DNA from: a candidate division KSB1 bacterium
Lineage (GTDB): Bacteria > Zhuqueibacterota > JdFR-76 > DREG01
Length of the DNA stretch: 36,529 nucleotides
Assembly: GCA_022566355.1 (NCBI GenBank)
Contig: JADFJB010000035.1
Location: 1 to 36,529 of the forward strand
Direction: 5' to 3'
Shown piece by piece: positions 1-7,775 of this stretch. The notes beneath the pieces were generated by a model. The model was given only the letters and a program-made list of their open reading frames with translations. It ran no database searches and was not told the DNA's origin. Position numbers and translations under genes: made by a program. Every line of letters starts with the position of its first letter. Position 1 is the stretch's first letter.

Positions 1-124
1 TGATTCTACGCGCAGGAACCCGGATATCAAGAGCGAGGCGATTTTGGCTAAGATTCATGGGTTTTAAGAATTCTTCCTGTAAGATTTCGCCTGGATGTAA
101 AGGTGTCATTTTTTTAGAAGTCAT
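1..124 (-). CDS. higA: HigA-type antitoxin, XRE family (N-terminal part, cut by window edge)
   Basis: Only the first 41 codons lie in the window. They read MTSKKMTPLHPGEIL followed by QEEFLKPMNLSQNRLA, the hallmark N-terminus of HigA/VapI-type helix-turn-helix antitoxins: an HPGEIL box and then the LSQNRLA helix. By family knowledge it neutralises the HigB toxin encoded just upstream and represses the shared promoter. The ATG at 124 follows an AGGAGAG ribosome-binding site and lies 8 bases after the higB stop. This toxin-first order is typical of higBA and opposite to most toxin-antitoxin modules. The rest of the helix-turn-helix domain is outside the window, so an intact C-terminus cannot be confirmed. 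Confidence 0.85.
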   Translation of the reverse strand, partial: MTSKKMTPLHPGEILQEEFLKPMNLSQNRLALDIRVPARRI

Positions 125-132
125 GTTCTCTC

Positions 133-414
133 CTAATGATAATCAACTATTTCTACGTTTTTAGCATCGTTCTCATGCCATTCAAAACAGATTCTCCATT
201 GGTTATTTATTCGGATACTGTGTTGACCTTTTCGAATACCCTTTAGTGCTTCAAATCGATTTCCAGGTGGAACAAGTAAATCTCTCAAAGTCTTAGCTCG
301 ATTCAACATTCTTAGTTTTCTCAATGCGACGCGCTGAATGTCGTTGGGAAACTTTTTGACAAACTGTCGATGGAATATCTTTTCTGTTTCTTTGCACTTA
401 AACGACCTAATCAT
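133..414 (-). CDS. higB: HigB-type toxin, RelE/ParE superfamily ribosome-dependent mRNA interferase
   Basis: A 93-residue protein of normal HigB length. Family landmarks are the PPGNRFEALKG segment (residues 49-59), the RKGQHSIRINNQWRICF strand pair (61-77) and the terminal VDYH, which together form the compact RelE-like fold of plasmid-maintenance killer proteins. Known HigB toxins cut translated mRNA at the ribosome; that activity is inferred here from family. Arg74 in the QWRICF strand is in the position of conserved basic residues of the family. higB is the first gene of the module and higA follows after 8 bases. Expression probably starts at the promoter-operator at 423-451. Nothing suggests inactivation. 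Confidence 0.9.
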   Translation of the reverse strand: MIRSFKCKETEKIFHRQFVKKFPNDIQRVALRKLRMLNRAKTLRDLLVPPGNRFEALKGIRKGQHSIRINNQWRICFEWHENDAKNVEIVDYH

Positions 415-422
415 GAATCATT

Positions 423-451
423 AATATATAACGTTTAACGTTAAATGTCAA
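423..451 (-). promoter_or_regulatory. higBA promoter with embedded palindromic operator
   Basis: On the minus strand a perfect -35 box TTGACA (446-451) is followed after exactly 17 bases by the -10 box TATATT (423-428). The spacer contains the odd-centred perfect palindrome TAACGTTTAACGTTA (429-443, 7-base arms around 436). The -10 box ends nine bases above the higB start codon, so any leader is very short. An operator inside the promoter spacer fits autorepression by HigA or the HigBA complex, as known for this family; binding itself is inferred. Confidence 0.72.
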
Positions 452-471
452 ACGGACTTTTTCACTAGAAT

Positions 472-642
472 TCATATTCTGCGATGAACTGTCTCGGGCT
501 TGGCGCGAGTAATCCAGCCAATATAGTCATTTTGCTGATATGCGGGGCGGTTGTGATACGCTTCCATCAGGTTATTCTCAATAAGAGCCGTCCTGATAAA
601 TTCGGGCATTGGGTAACGCGGTCTTTTTAATCCTGATGGCAT
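472..642 (-). pseudogene. YdeI/OmpD-associated-like small protein, 3'-truncated
   Basis: From an ATG at 642 with GGGAG ten bases upstream, 56 residues can be read. They resemble the conserved C-terminal module of the YdeI/OmpD-associated (bacteriocin-protection-like) family: a proline-rich start (KRPRYPMPEF), then NRPAYQQNDYIGWI and RAKPETVHRRI. Homologues normally continue another 15-20 residues (a QMLDEL-type helix and a glycine turn), but here a TGA follows RRI directly. Neither other downstream frame restores that helix. The truncation point lies about 20 bases from the higBA -35 box, so the gene end was probably lost when the higBA module arrived. A naturally short paralogue is the alternative. 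Function unknown. Confidence 0.5.
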
Positions 643-883
643 TGGTTTCGAGTCTCCCAAATTATGCTTTCTTTCGAATAATGTGTTTACAATAAGCGCT
701 AAACAACAAGTGTACCGGCGCAAAATTTTAGAGCACCTAATGTTTTTGACTCACAATGTGTTTGTAAAAACTCCAAACTCTGATTTTATCCCACAGCTTT
801 CGAGTCCGGTTGACACTGAAGTTATATACCGGACTAAATCTCATTACAGAAATCTTAATGTTGAAAAGCCTTGAATATTCTAT

Positions 884-1666
884 TTACTCTTGATAAGCCC
901 TCCAAATATTGTCCAAAGCCATAGCCGCTTTCAAAGGAATTTTTACGTCAACTATATTAGAAACTTCGGTAACTCCAGGGTTAATTTCTACCGTTGGTGA
1001 TCCAGCATTTTTTGCGCGATAAATTGGTTCATTTATGTATGGAAATAAACTAGTTGTGCCGATGCTGAACACCAAATCAAATCCTTGGTCAAGTTCATGC
1101 TGCAGCAATCTAACCTTTTCTGCCGGTAAGATTTCTCCAAAGAGTACGACATCGGGTCGTACAACAGCATTGCAATTTGGACACTGAGGCACAATACTTA
1201 ACCGACTAAAATCAGGTACGGTTTCTCGATAGTTACAACTCATACACTTCAGATGATGCAAGTTTCCATGAATATCGATTACATTATTGCATCCAGCCGC
1301 TTGATGGAATCCGTCAACATTTTGCGTAAGAGTCCACACCCTCTTGAAGCGCTCTTCCATCGCAGCAATGACTTCGTGAGCTCGATTGAATTTAGCGCCG
1401 CGACAAGCCAGTTCAATTTGTTTTAGGTATTTCCAAGTGAGCTCCGGGGTATTCTCCATTGTCGATCCTGACAGTGCTACTTCTATAGACATCCCATCCT
1501 CTGTTGTTTCTACATTATACAAACCACCTATCCCGCGATAGGTTGGGAGACCTGAATCGGCTGAGATTCCAGCACCAGTCACGAAAAGGATGCTCTGACA
1601 TCCTTTTAGCAGTTGAGTTACCTTATCAATATCTGATGTATCGATTCTTGATACCTTCTCATTCAA
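884..1666 (-). CDS. SIR2-family NAD-dependent protein deacylase (sirtuin)
   Basis: A 260-residue sirtuin of normal bacterial length. Visible motifs are GAGISADSGLPTYRG (31-45, NAD binding), TQNVDG (114-119), catalytic His133 in IHGN, a zinc ribbon with Cys141/144 and Cys162/165, GTTS (203-206) and EINP (227-230). These predict removal of acyl groups from lysine with NAD consumption in the cytoplasm. The Tyr-x-x-Arg pair that marks desuccinylases (CobB/SIRT5 type) is not evident, so plain deacetylation is more likely. The start is TTG at 1666 without a good ribosome-binding site; it overlaps the end of the upstream membrane-protein frame (TGA at 1659-1661) by 8 bases, suggesting translational coupling. 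The zinc ribbon separates it from the zinc-less SIR2 NADase domains of antiphage systems. Confidence 0.9.
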   Translation of the reverse strand: MNEKVSRIDTSDIDKVTQLLKGCQSILFVTGAGISADSGLPTYRGIGGLYNVETTEDGMSIEVALSGSTMENTPELTWKYLKQIELACRGAKFNRAHEVIAAMEERFKRVWTLTQNVDGFHQAAGCNNVIDIHGNLHHLKCMSCNYRETVPDFSRLSIVPQCPNCNAVVRPDVVLFGEILPAEKVRLLQHELDQGFDLVFSIGTTSLFPYINEPIYRAKNAGSPTVEINPGVTEVSNIVDVKIPLKAAMALDNIWRAYQE

Positions 1667-2237
1667 AGAACAGAGGTTTTAGATTAAACCACAAAATCAC
1701 GATAATAAGTATTATCGCTATGGATATATATGTGCCATTCAGAAGCTTAAAGTAATAATAGAGGGAACCCTTTTTCTTTAGCCCGGCTTGGACAAACTCT
1801 TCACTTGATGAATGACTTTTGGCAATAAATTGTTTCGGTAATAAATATTTGTCCGTCGTATATTGTTGCCATTCCATTTCCTTATATAAACCCAATTTGT
1901 ATTGAAGTTTATTCAATACAACGACTCATTCAAGAAAGCGCGAGTATTCACGAGCTAAGTTTCTAACACCAATAATTGCGATTACGATTACCATACCAGG
2001 GATTATGATTAAGAGATTTCTAGCTATCAATTCTCCAAAGTTTATAGGTTCCACTCTTAGCATAGCCACGATACCTGCGCCGGTTGCGGTGAGCATTCCA
2101 GAAATAATCGTTGTGAAGAACCTGGCATTGGTCCAAATTTTATCAACGACATACCTGGCATTCTTATTCACTTCTATGTAGATCAATAGCAAACCTGACT
2201 TATCACTGAGAATGTCAGCATCTTCCTTTTTCTTCAT
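1659..2237 (-). pseudogene. Three-TM membrane protein gene interrupted by one in-frame TGA
   Basis: Two frames, 1926-2237 (103 residues) and the codons from 1925 down to 1659, lie in the same reading frame and are separated only by a TGA at 1926-1928. Joined, they give a 192-codon protein: a short cytoplasmic N-terminus, TM1 near residues 40-60, TM2 near 72-92, a charged helix (NLAREYSRFLE, stop, VVVLNKLQYKLGLY), a polar region, and a third TM near the C-terminus. The stop sits where a Trp (TGG) would keep the helix amphipathic, so a single G-to-A change explains it. I do not recognise the family by name. The gene overlaps the sirtuin start, so the two form a likely operon. It could be a decayed gene, a read-through product, two short proteins (TTG restart at 1916), or a sequencing error. 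Confidence 0.6.
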
Positions 2238-2267
2238 TGTATTCTATTATTCTTAATCTAACATAAT

Positions 2268-2284
2268 ATTATGTGACACATAAT
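2268..2284. promoter_or_regulatory. 17-base perfect palindrome upstream of the membrane protein-sirtuin operon
   Basis: ATTATGTGACACATAAT has 8-base perfect arms around a single central base. It lies 31 bases before the start codon at 2237, a normal position for a repressor or activator site. The bound factor cannot be named from sequence; no regulator gene lies next to it. Confidence 0.45.
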
Positions 2285-2515
2285 TACGGTATTATGCAAC
2301 ACACCATGTCTTATGATACTGCTTTCATTTATTGTATAACCTGCTATAATTTAAAAGTTAACTAATAATTCTAGGTGTTTTCATTTTGAGTAATAATGCC
2401 AATAACGATTGTTGCATAATGCTGTCGCATAACAACAGGGATTTATTTCATCCATAATTTTTGTTTTCGGGATTTAGTATATTTTTTGTCCCAACTTTCC
2501 CATGGTTACCCTAAT

Positions 2516-2541
2516 GGATTATTCTATTTTTTGAATAATCC
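2516..2541. repeat. Perfect 9-base-pair hairpin downstream of the RND pump gene
   Basis: GGATTATTC and GAATAATCC flank an 8-base loop rich in T. It lies about 140 bases past the pump stop codon on the minus strand. No T-run follows the stem in the direction of transcription, so it is not a classical intrinsic terminator; it may protect a 3' end. Confidence 0.4.
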
Positions 2542-2679
2542 GAAATTACATAGCAAATTTCAAAAAGTCAAGAAAAATATTATTAAACTAAACTTCCGAG
2601 GCTAGGTTGTGAATATTCTTTAGCCCAATCTATGCAGTTAAGAAATGCGAATCTGTAACGTAATTTTCCATAGCCAGAT

Positions 2680-5600
2680 TTATCCATGCCCACCCTCGGT
2701 CACCAACTTTGTTCCTGGCGGCAATTCCTCTTTAGATTTGCCAGTTTCGGGAACGTACTCACCGGCTCTAACCGCTTTGGTGAAACGCGCCAGAAGGGTA
2801 TAGACTACCGGCACCAAAACCAGGGTCAGGAAGGTGGAGAAAAACAACCCACCCACAACCGCTAGACCAAGGGGACGACGGGATTCCGCGCCGGCACCCA
2901 GGCCAAGGGCAATCGGCATTACACCCAGAATGGTGGAGAATGAGGTCATGAGGATCGGGCGCAGGCGAATGGTTGCCGCTTCCACCACGGCTTCCATCAC
3001 TGCTTTCCCGCGCGCTCGCAACTGATTGGAAAATTCCACAATCAAAATCGAATTTTTGGTCACCAGGCCGATGAGCATGATCAACCCGATCTGCGAATAA
3101 ATATTCAGGCTTTGCCCGAAAATATACAGCGTCAGGATGGCGCCAAAGACTGCCAGCGGCACTGAAAGTAAAATCGTAAACGGATGGACAAAACTTTCGA
3201 ATTGAGCCGAAAGCACCAGGTAGATAAATACAACGGCGAACAGGAACATAAAAATGAGACTGGCGCCCGCCGACTGGTACTCCAATGACTGCCCGGCAAA
3301 CTCGCGTTTAATACCGCCCGGCAATTTCTCTTGTGCGATCCGGTCCAGATCGTCCAAAGCCTGCCCCAGGCTGATACCAGGAATGAGGCCGGCAGTGATC
3401 GTTGCCGAACGCATACGGTTGTAATGGTTTAACGCTTTCGGTGCAACGGTTTCTTTAACCTGAACAACATTTGCCAGTTGCACCAATCCTCCGCCACCAC
3501 GAATGTAGATTTCCCGGATGGCATTCGGTGTAGTACGGGCCGAAGGCTTCATCTGGATAATCACATCATATTGCTTGGTGCCGCGTTTAAAATTGGTAAC
3601 CACCCGACCGCCCAGAAAGGTCTCCAGTGTCGAACCAATATCGGTAACAGAGACTCCCAGGTCTGCGGCGCGTTCCCGATCCACATTGATATCCAGTTGG
3701 GGTTTGTTGAGACGGAGATCGCTATCCAAATTGATCAGGTAGCCTAATTGTGATGCTTCGGCTATCATGATTCCTACCGCTTGGTTGAGCTCATCATAGC
3801 TATCCGCCTGGAGGACATATTCCACCGGGTTTGAGTTGAATCTGCCGCCGATACTTGGAGGATTGATGACGAAAGCCATTACCCCGGGAATTGATATCAG
3901 TTGAGGAAAAAGCTCTTGAACGATTTGTTGTTGGGATTTCTTTCTTTCGCTGCGCGGTTTTAACGCCAGGAAAAGGAAGCCGTTGGTAACCTGGCCGGGG
4001 CCGCCAAATCCCAATCCAACAGCGGTAAACAAGGCACGCCGCTCCGGCAGCGGCAGTAAGATGGCTTCAACCTCACGCATATAGCGGTCGGTATATTCCA
4101 GCGTTGCGCCTTCCGGGGCGATTACAATACCAAAAGCGATGCCACGATCTTCCACCGGCACTAACTCGGTGGGTATGAATCTCAAAAGAACCACACTCAA
4201 AGCAATGGCCAGAATTCCGCCAACAATTGTCAATAACCGGTGGTGCAGGGCGCCCTGTAAAATACGGTTGTAAATTCGGTTCAGGGAATCGAAAAAATGA
4301 TCAAATGAACGTGAAAACCAATTGGTGCTGGTTCCATGCAGTGGTTTCAGAAACTTGGAGCACAGCATGGGTGTTAATGTTAATGCGACAAATCCGGAAA
4401 TCAGGATAGCAACCGCCAGGGTAATGCCAAACTCGTTGAATAAACGTCCGACCGATCCTGTCATGAATGCCAGGGGAACAAACACCGCGACCAGGGCTAT
4501 CGTCGTAGCAACAATTGCGAAGCCAATTTCTTTACTACCATCGAGGGCGGCCTGCCAGCGGTTTTTCCCCATTTCCATATGCCGATAGATATTTTCCAAC
4601 ATCACAATGGCATCGTCGACCACAATACCGATGGCCAACACGAGAGCTAGCAAGGTTAGAATGTTGATGGTGAATCCTGCAAAATAAGCAACGGCGAAAG
4701 CTCCGATAATCGAAATCGGGATCGCCAGGGTGGGTATCAATGTGGCCCGAAAACTCTTCAAGAAGGCCAAAACTACCAAAATCACCAGACACATAGCAAT
4801 GAAGAGTGTTTCCTTTACTTCCAAAATCGAATCATTAATGAAAGTCGAGGAGTCGTAAGCAACGTCTAATTTCATACCCGGGGGCAATAGTCCGCTTAGT
4901 TCAGGCAGCGATTTGCGGATTTCGGCGGCAACATCAACTGTGCTCGCTTTGGACTGTTTTACGATACCTAATCCAATTGCAGATTCTCCGTTATAGCGGG
5001 CGACTGTTCTTTCATCCTGTGCGCCAACCGTTACTTCAGCAATATCACGCAAGCGCACCAGGTCGGTTTCTTTTTGGGAAATAATAATCGCACCGAATTC
5101 CTCGGGCGTGGTTAGCTCTCCCCGGATTCGGACTGCAAATTCCCGTTGCAGGCCTTCTACACGGCCACCGGGTATTTCAGCATTTTCTCTACGGATAGCT
5201 AATTCGACATCCTGGGTTGTGAGTCCGTGCGCTGCCATCTGAAATGGATCGAGCCATACGCGCATGGCATAGCGGCGTTCACCGCCGATAATCACGGAAC
5301 CCACACCAGGCAAGCGTTGAATTCTTTCTTTCAAAATACGGTCACCAATGTCGGTTAATTCCAGGCCATTGTGCCGTTCACTAAACAGCGCCAACCAGAC
5401 AATCGGTTGGGCATTCACATCCACTTTAGAAACGATAGGATCGTCTACTTCGCGGGGAAGCGCACCGCGTATCCTGGATACTCGATCGCGAATATCATTG
5501 GTCGCTTCGTCCACATCCCGGTTTAGCTCGAATTCAATCGTGATAACCGAACCCTGTTCCTGGCTGGAGGAGGTTAATGTTTTAACACCTTCCAGGGTGG

Positions 5601-5814
5601 CGAATTGTTCTTCCAGCACGTTGGTGATTTCTGTCTCAACCACACTCGGGCTGGCGCCCCGGTAAAGGGTGACGACAGAAACAATCGGTGGATCGATATC
5701 CGGGTATTCGCGTACCGGTAGCCGGTTAAATGAAATGATGCCGAAAAGCAGAATCGTTAAACTCATGACGGTGGCAAATACCGGTCGGTGTATGGATATG
5801 CTGCTAAGTTTCAT
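2680..5814 (-). CDS. RND efflux pump inner-membrane permease (AcrB/MexB, HAE1 family)
   Basis: A 1044-residue proton-driven exporter of the AcrB family, full length. TM1 is near residues 10-30, followed by the large periplasmic porter domain. TM4 carries the proton-relay pair Asp400-Asp401 (GIVVDDAIVMLEN), and TM10 carries Lys920 in GLVTKNSILIVEF, equivalent to AcrB Lys940. A second periplasmic domain lies between TM7 and TM8. The trimer takes drugs or other amphiphiles from the periplasm or membrane and passes them to a TolC channel. Its partners are the lipid-anchored adaptor (5991-7067) and the TolC-like protein (7867-9402) on the same strand upstream. The start ATG at 5814 is 176 bases from the adaptor stop, and that gap is filled by repeat copy A. 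Substrate cannot be told. Confidence 0.96.
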   Translation of the reverse strand: MKLSSISIHRPVFATVMSLTILLFGIISFNRLPVREYPDIDPPIVSVVTLYRGASPSVVETEITNVLEEQFATLEGVKTLTSSSQEQGSVITIEFELNRDVDEATNDIRDRVSRIRGALPREVDDPIVSKVDVNAQPIVWLALFSERHNGLELTDIGDRILKERIQRLPGVGSVIIGGERRYAMRVWLDPFQMAAHGLTTQDVELAIRRENAEIPGGRVEGLQREFAVRIRGELTTPEEFGAIIISQKETDLVRLRDIAEVTVGAQDERTVARYNGESAIGLGIVKQSKASTVDVAAEIRKSLPELSGLLPPGMKLDVAYDSSTFINDSILEVKETLFIAMCLVILVVLAFLKSFRATLIPTLAIPISIIGAFAVAYFAGFTINILTLLALVLAIGIVVDDAIVMLENIYRHMEMGKNRWQAALDGSKEIGFAIVATTIALVAVFVPLAFMTGSVGRLFNEFGITLAVAILISGFVALTLTPMLCSKFLKPLHGTSTNWFSRSFDHFFDSLNRIYNRILQGALHHRLLTIVGGILAIALSVVLLRFIPTELVPVEDRGIAFGIVIAPEGATLEYTDRYMREVEAILLPLPERRALFTAVGLGFGGPGQVTNGFLFLALKPRSERKKSQQQIVQELFPQLISIPGVMAFVINPPSIGGRFNSNPVEYVLQADSYDELNQAVGIMIAEASQLGYLINLDSDLRLNKPQLDINVDRERAADLGVSVTDIGSTLETFLGGRVVTNFKRGTKQYDVIIQMKPSARTTPNAIREIYIRGGGGLVQLANVVQVKETVAPKALNHYNRMRSATITAGLIPGISLGQALDDLDRIAQEKLPGGIKREFAGQSLEYQSAGASLIFMFLFAVVFIYLVLSAQFESFVHPFTILLSVPLAVFGAILTLYIFGQSLNIYSQIGLIMLIGLVTKNSILIVEFSNQLRARGKAVMEAVVEAATIRLRPILMTSFSTILGVMPIALGLGAGAESRRPLGLAVVGGLFFSTFLTLVLVPVVYTLLARFTKAVRAGEYVPETGKSKEELPPGTKLVTEGGHG

Positions 5815-5846
5815 GTGGATGGTCCTTTAAATAGCGTGTTTTCTTT

Positions 5847-5975
5847 TTGAACACGGATGACACTGATAAGACGGATTAACACGGATTTTTTAAATTTGTT
5901 TCTTTCGTTTTAAGTTTTTTAATAATTTATGTTTTATCTGCGATTATCCGTGTTATCAGTGTCATCTGCGTTCAA
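5847..5975. repeat. Interspersed inverted-repeat element, copy A (full)
   Basis: Terminal arms start TTGAACACGGATGACACTGA and end as the near-complement TCAGTGTCATCTGCGTTCAA (two mismatches in the outer 23 bases). Each arm carries repeated ACGGAT units, and the core is AT-rich with TTTTTTAATAA. It fills the gap between the adaptor and pump genes. Copies B, D and E have the same layout. The element could fold into a long hairpin in the efflux mRNA. Confidence 0.85.
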
Positions 5976-5990
5976 TTCAACCAAAGTTTC

Positions 5991-7067
5991 TTACCTTTCA
6001 TTCGAACGAGTTGCACCTTGACTGGAAACAGGCATCACCTTTGCACCTTCAAAAAGTTTTTGATGGCCGGCTCGTACTACTTTCATTCCCGGCTCCAAAC
6101 CTTGTAGCACTTCCACCACCTCGGCCGATCTTGTTCCGAGTTTAATGGACACACGTGCAACTATGCTATCCGGCTGAACTACAAAGACAAAAGTTTCATT
6201 GCCGCTGGCAAATACCGATTCATTTGGAATCGTCAAGGCTTGGGATCGTTCGCTAAGAATTACTGAGACGTTGGCTGACATTCCAGCCCGGAATTTCCGG
6301 CCAGGATTCTCCACCCTGGCGATAATCCTGGCGCTTCTGGTTGCAGAATCCAATATAGGTTCGATCACGATAATTGTTCCTTTTAATTCGTAACCCGGAT
6401 ATGCAGTTGTTGAAACCGTAACAGCGGCCCCTTTTCTCAGAAGAGAAATGTATCGTTCGGGAGCGGAAAAATTCACCCGGATTGCATCAATATTGGCCAG
6501 ATCGGTGATTGCCTGACCAGATCGCAAAAACGCGCCAATACTTACACGCCGTGACCCGATGATACCGTCGAATGGAGCTATGACCTTGGTTTTTGCAAAG
6601 CGCGCATTTGCCAGGGCGAGATTCGCTTCGGCGACTTTCAAAGCTGCAGCCGCGTCGTCCAGGTCCTGGGGAGCGCCTGCTTTTAGTTCAACAATAGCAA
6701 ATATGCGGTCATAAAAAGCCTGTCTTTGAGCTCGCAATGCTTCGGCGCGGGCAACTTCTGCGGAAAGCTGAGAGTCGTCTAATTGTGCGATTAATTCTCC
6801 ACGCTTGATTTCACCACCTTCAACGAAAGGGAGACCCGTTACAGCAGCATCTATTTCGGCGACAACAGTAATCGATTCATTGGCTTTAATTGTGCCAACC
6901 GCTTCAAATTTATCAGCGACGTTTTGAACTGACACCTCGACAATTTCCACCGCCGTTGGCGGCATGGAAAAACCACCGCCTGCATTTTGTTTTGAGCAGC
7001 TGGAAATTAGTAAAAGAATAAGGATGTAAATTATTGAACTAAATATTTTTAAAGAGACTATTTTCAT
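5991..7067 (-). CDS. RND efflux periplasmic adaptor (membrane fusion protein), lipoprotein
   Basis: A 358-residue HlyD/AcrA-type adaptor that links the pump to the TolC channel in the periplasm. The chosen start ATG at 7067 gives a lipoprotein signal: Lys-containing n-region, hydrophobic stretch IIYILILLLISSC and lipid-attachment Cys24. The frame is open for 46 more codons upstream, but that part is translated from the interspersed repeat and is not coding. Next come the first half of the lipoyl-like domain (ITVVAEIDAAVTGLPFVEGG), a coiled-coil hairpin rich in Ala, Glu and Arg, the second lipoyl half (KTKVIAPFDGIIGSRRVS) and beta-barrel strands (PNESVFASGNETFVFV). It lies between the TolC gene and the pump gene, as expected for one tripartite system. 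Confidence 0.93.
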   Translation of the reverse strand: MKIVSLKIFSSIIYILILLLISSCSKQNAGGGFSMPPTAVEIVEVSVQNVADKFEAVGTIKANESITVVAEIDAAVTGLPFVEGGEIKRGELIAQLDDSQLSAEVARAEALRAQRQAFYDRIFAIVELKAGAPQDLDDAAAALKVAEANLALANARFAKTKVIAPFDGIIGSRRVSIGAFLRSGQAITDLANIDAIRVNFSAPERYISLLRKGAAVTVSTTAYPGYELKGTIIVIEPILDSATRSARIIARVENPGRKFRAGMSANVSVILSERSQALTIPNESVFASGNETFVFVVQPDSIVARVSIKLGTRSAEVVEVLQGLEPGMKVVRAGHQKLFEGAKVMPVSSQGATRSNER

Positions 7068-7110
7068 TGTAAAATTTTGCCTTTCATTTATAAATGAGAG
7101 ATCCTTCTTA

Positions 7111-7224
7111 AGAACACGGATGACGCGGATTAGACAGATTAACACAGATTCTTTTATTTTATGTTTTTTAATAAATTTTGTTTTATTTGTGAGTATCCGT
7201 GTCATCTGTGTTATCTGCGTTCAA
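7111..7224. repeat. Interspersed inverted-repeat element, copy B (full)
   Basis: Left arm GAACACGGATGACGCGGAT and right arm ending ATCTGTGTTATCTGCGTTCAA around an AT-rich core with TTTTTTAATAA. The right arm supplies the last base and stop codon of the GxxExxY gene (stop 7221-7223), and the element separates that gene from the adaptor start at 7067. Confidence 0.85.
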
Positions 7225-7529
7225 ACCCATAAGTAGAAATCCGTTTCATAGTTAATAAGTTGAGCTTCATGCTCTTCACGTAAGCTCTCTTTAGCTTTGG
7301 TCTCTACTATAACCATATCACTCATTATTAAATCTGCTTCATATTTGCCTACTATTTGATCATTATAACGAACTACGATTTGTTTTTGTTGAATTACTTT
7401 CAAGCCTATTTTTCGTAACTCAATTGCCATTGCATTTTCATAGACTTTTTCCAAGAAACCATATCCAAGTTCATTATTGACCTTATAAAAAGCATAAATA
7501 ATCTTTTCAGTGATTTCTCTATGTAACAT
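7221..7529 (-). CDS. GxxExxY family protein (PD-(D/E)XK-like fold), C-terminus altered by a repeat
   Basis: A 102-residue protein with the defining G-x-x-E-x-x-Y motif as GFLEKVY (residues 24-30), then KYEADLI (Asp66) and VETKAK (Glu76, Lys78). The D...E-x-K arrangement is that of PD-(D/E)XK nucleases, the superfamily to which these proteins have been assigned; cellular role and activity are unproven. Relatives are usually about 120-130 residues and continue after HEAQLINY with a hydrophobic strand. Here the frame changes to a short tail (ETDFYLWV) and stops at the edge of repeat B, so the 3' end looks truncated. Upstream of the start lies another arm of the same repeat (7549-7581). The gene breaks up the efflux locus and is unrelated to efflux. 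Confidence 0.8.
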   Translation of the reverse strand: MLHREITEKIIYAFYKVNNELGYGFLEKVYENAMAIELRKIGLKVIQQKQIVVRYNDQIVGKYEADLIMSDMVIVETKAKESLREEHEAQLINYETDFYLWV

Positions 7530-7548
7530 TTTGCTCTTTTGATTCTGT

Positions 7549-7581
7549 AATCATTTGCATCATCAGTGTCATCTACGTTCG
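7549..7581. repeat. Isolated right arm of the interspersed repeat, copy C (partial)
   Basis: The stretch ends CATCAGTGTCATCTACGTTCG, matching the right arm of copies A and B with a few substitutions and no matching left arm. It lies about 20 bases upstream of the GxxExxY start. On the minus strand it reads as an Asp-rich open stretch (SNVDDTDDAND), but in a different frame from the gene. Confidence 0.7.
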
Positions 7582-7615
7582 ACATTTTAGAAGTTGTTAG
7601 TTGTTTTGTATGAAA

Positions 7616-7735
7616 GAACACGGATGACGGGGAATTAGACTGATTAACACAGATTTTATTTATTTGTTTTAGGCTTTTTAACGAAATTGTGTTTTATCTG
7701 TGAATATCCGTTTCATCGGTGTCATCCGCGTTCAA
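7616..7735. repeat. Interspersed inverted-repeat element, copy D (full)
   Basis: Left arm GAACACGGATGACGGGGAA and right arm ending CGGTGTCATCCGCGTTCAA, with a core again holding a T-run and GTTTTATCTGTG. It lies between the partial arm C and the shortened copy E in the gap upstream of the GxxExxY gene. Confidence 0.85.
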
Positions 7736-7775
7736 TTGCCGCATGCAGCACGCATATAACGCGAATTTGGTATAA

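Larger units (their letters stand above)
2238..2679. other. AT-rich intergenic region between the RND gene end and the membrane protein-sirtuin pair
   Basis: No convincing coding sequence in about 440 bases. It holds the 17-base palindrome at 2268-2284 and the hairpin at 2516-2541, listed separately. Both flanking genes are on the minus strand, so the region serves as the 3' end of the pump transcript and the promoter side of the membrane protein-sirtuin operon. Confidence 0.6.

Noticed and set aside
683-874. Plus-strand 63-codon frame near the YdeI-like fragment
   Set aside because: No ribosome-binding site, no recognisable motif, and it runs into sequence best explained as intergenic.
884-1666. 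Antiphage SIR2 NADase
   Set aside because: The protein has the four-Cys zinc ribbon and full deacylase motifs of housekeeping sirtuins and lacks the extra domains of known defence SIR2 proteins; the context is suggestive only.
1926-1928. TGA recoded as tryptophan genome-wide
   Set aside because: Several genes in the window end in TGA at the expected length (for example the kinase and the JAMM protease), so TGA is a normal stop here.
2834-5665. Several plus-strand frames of 60-105 codons inside the RND pump gene
   Set aside because: They are antisense to a complete, motif-rich pump gene and show no family features of their own.
7068-7205. 46-codon N-terminal extension of the efflux adaptor
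   Set aside because: The extension is translated repeat sequence; the lipoprotein signal begins at the ATG at 7067.
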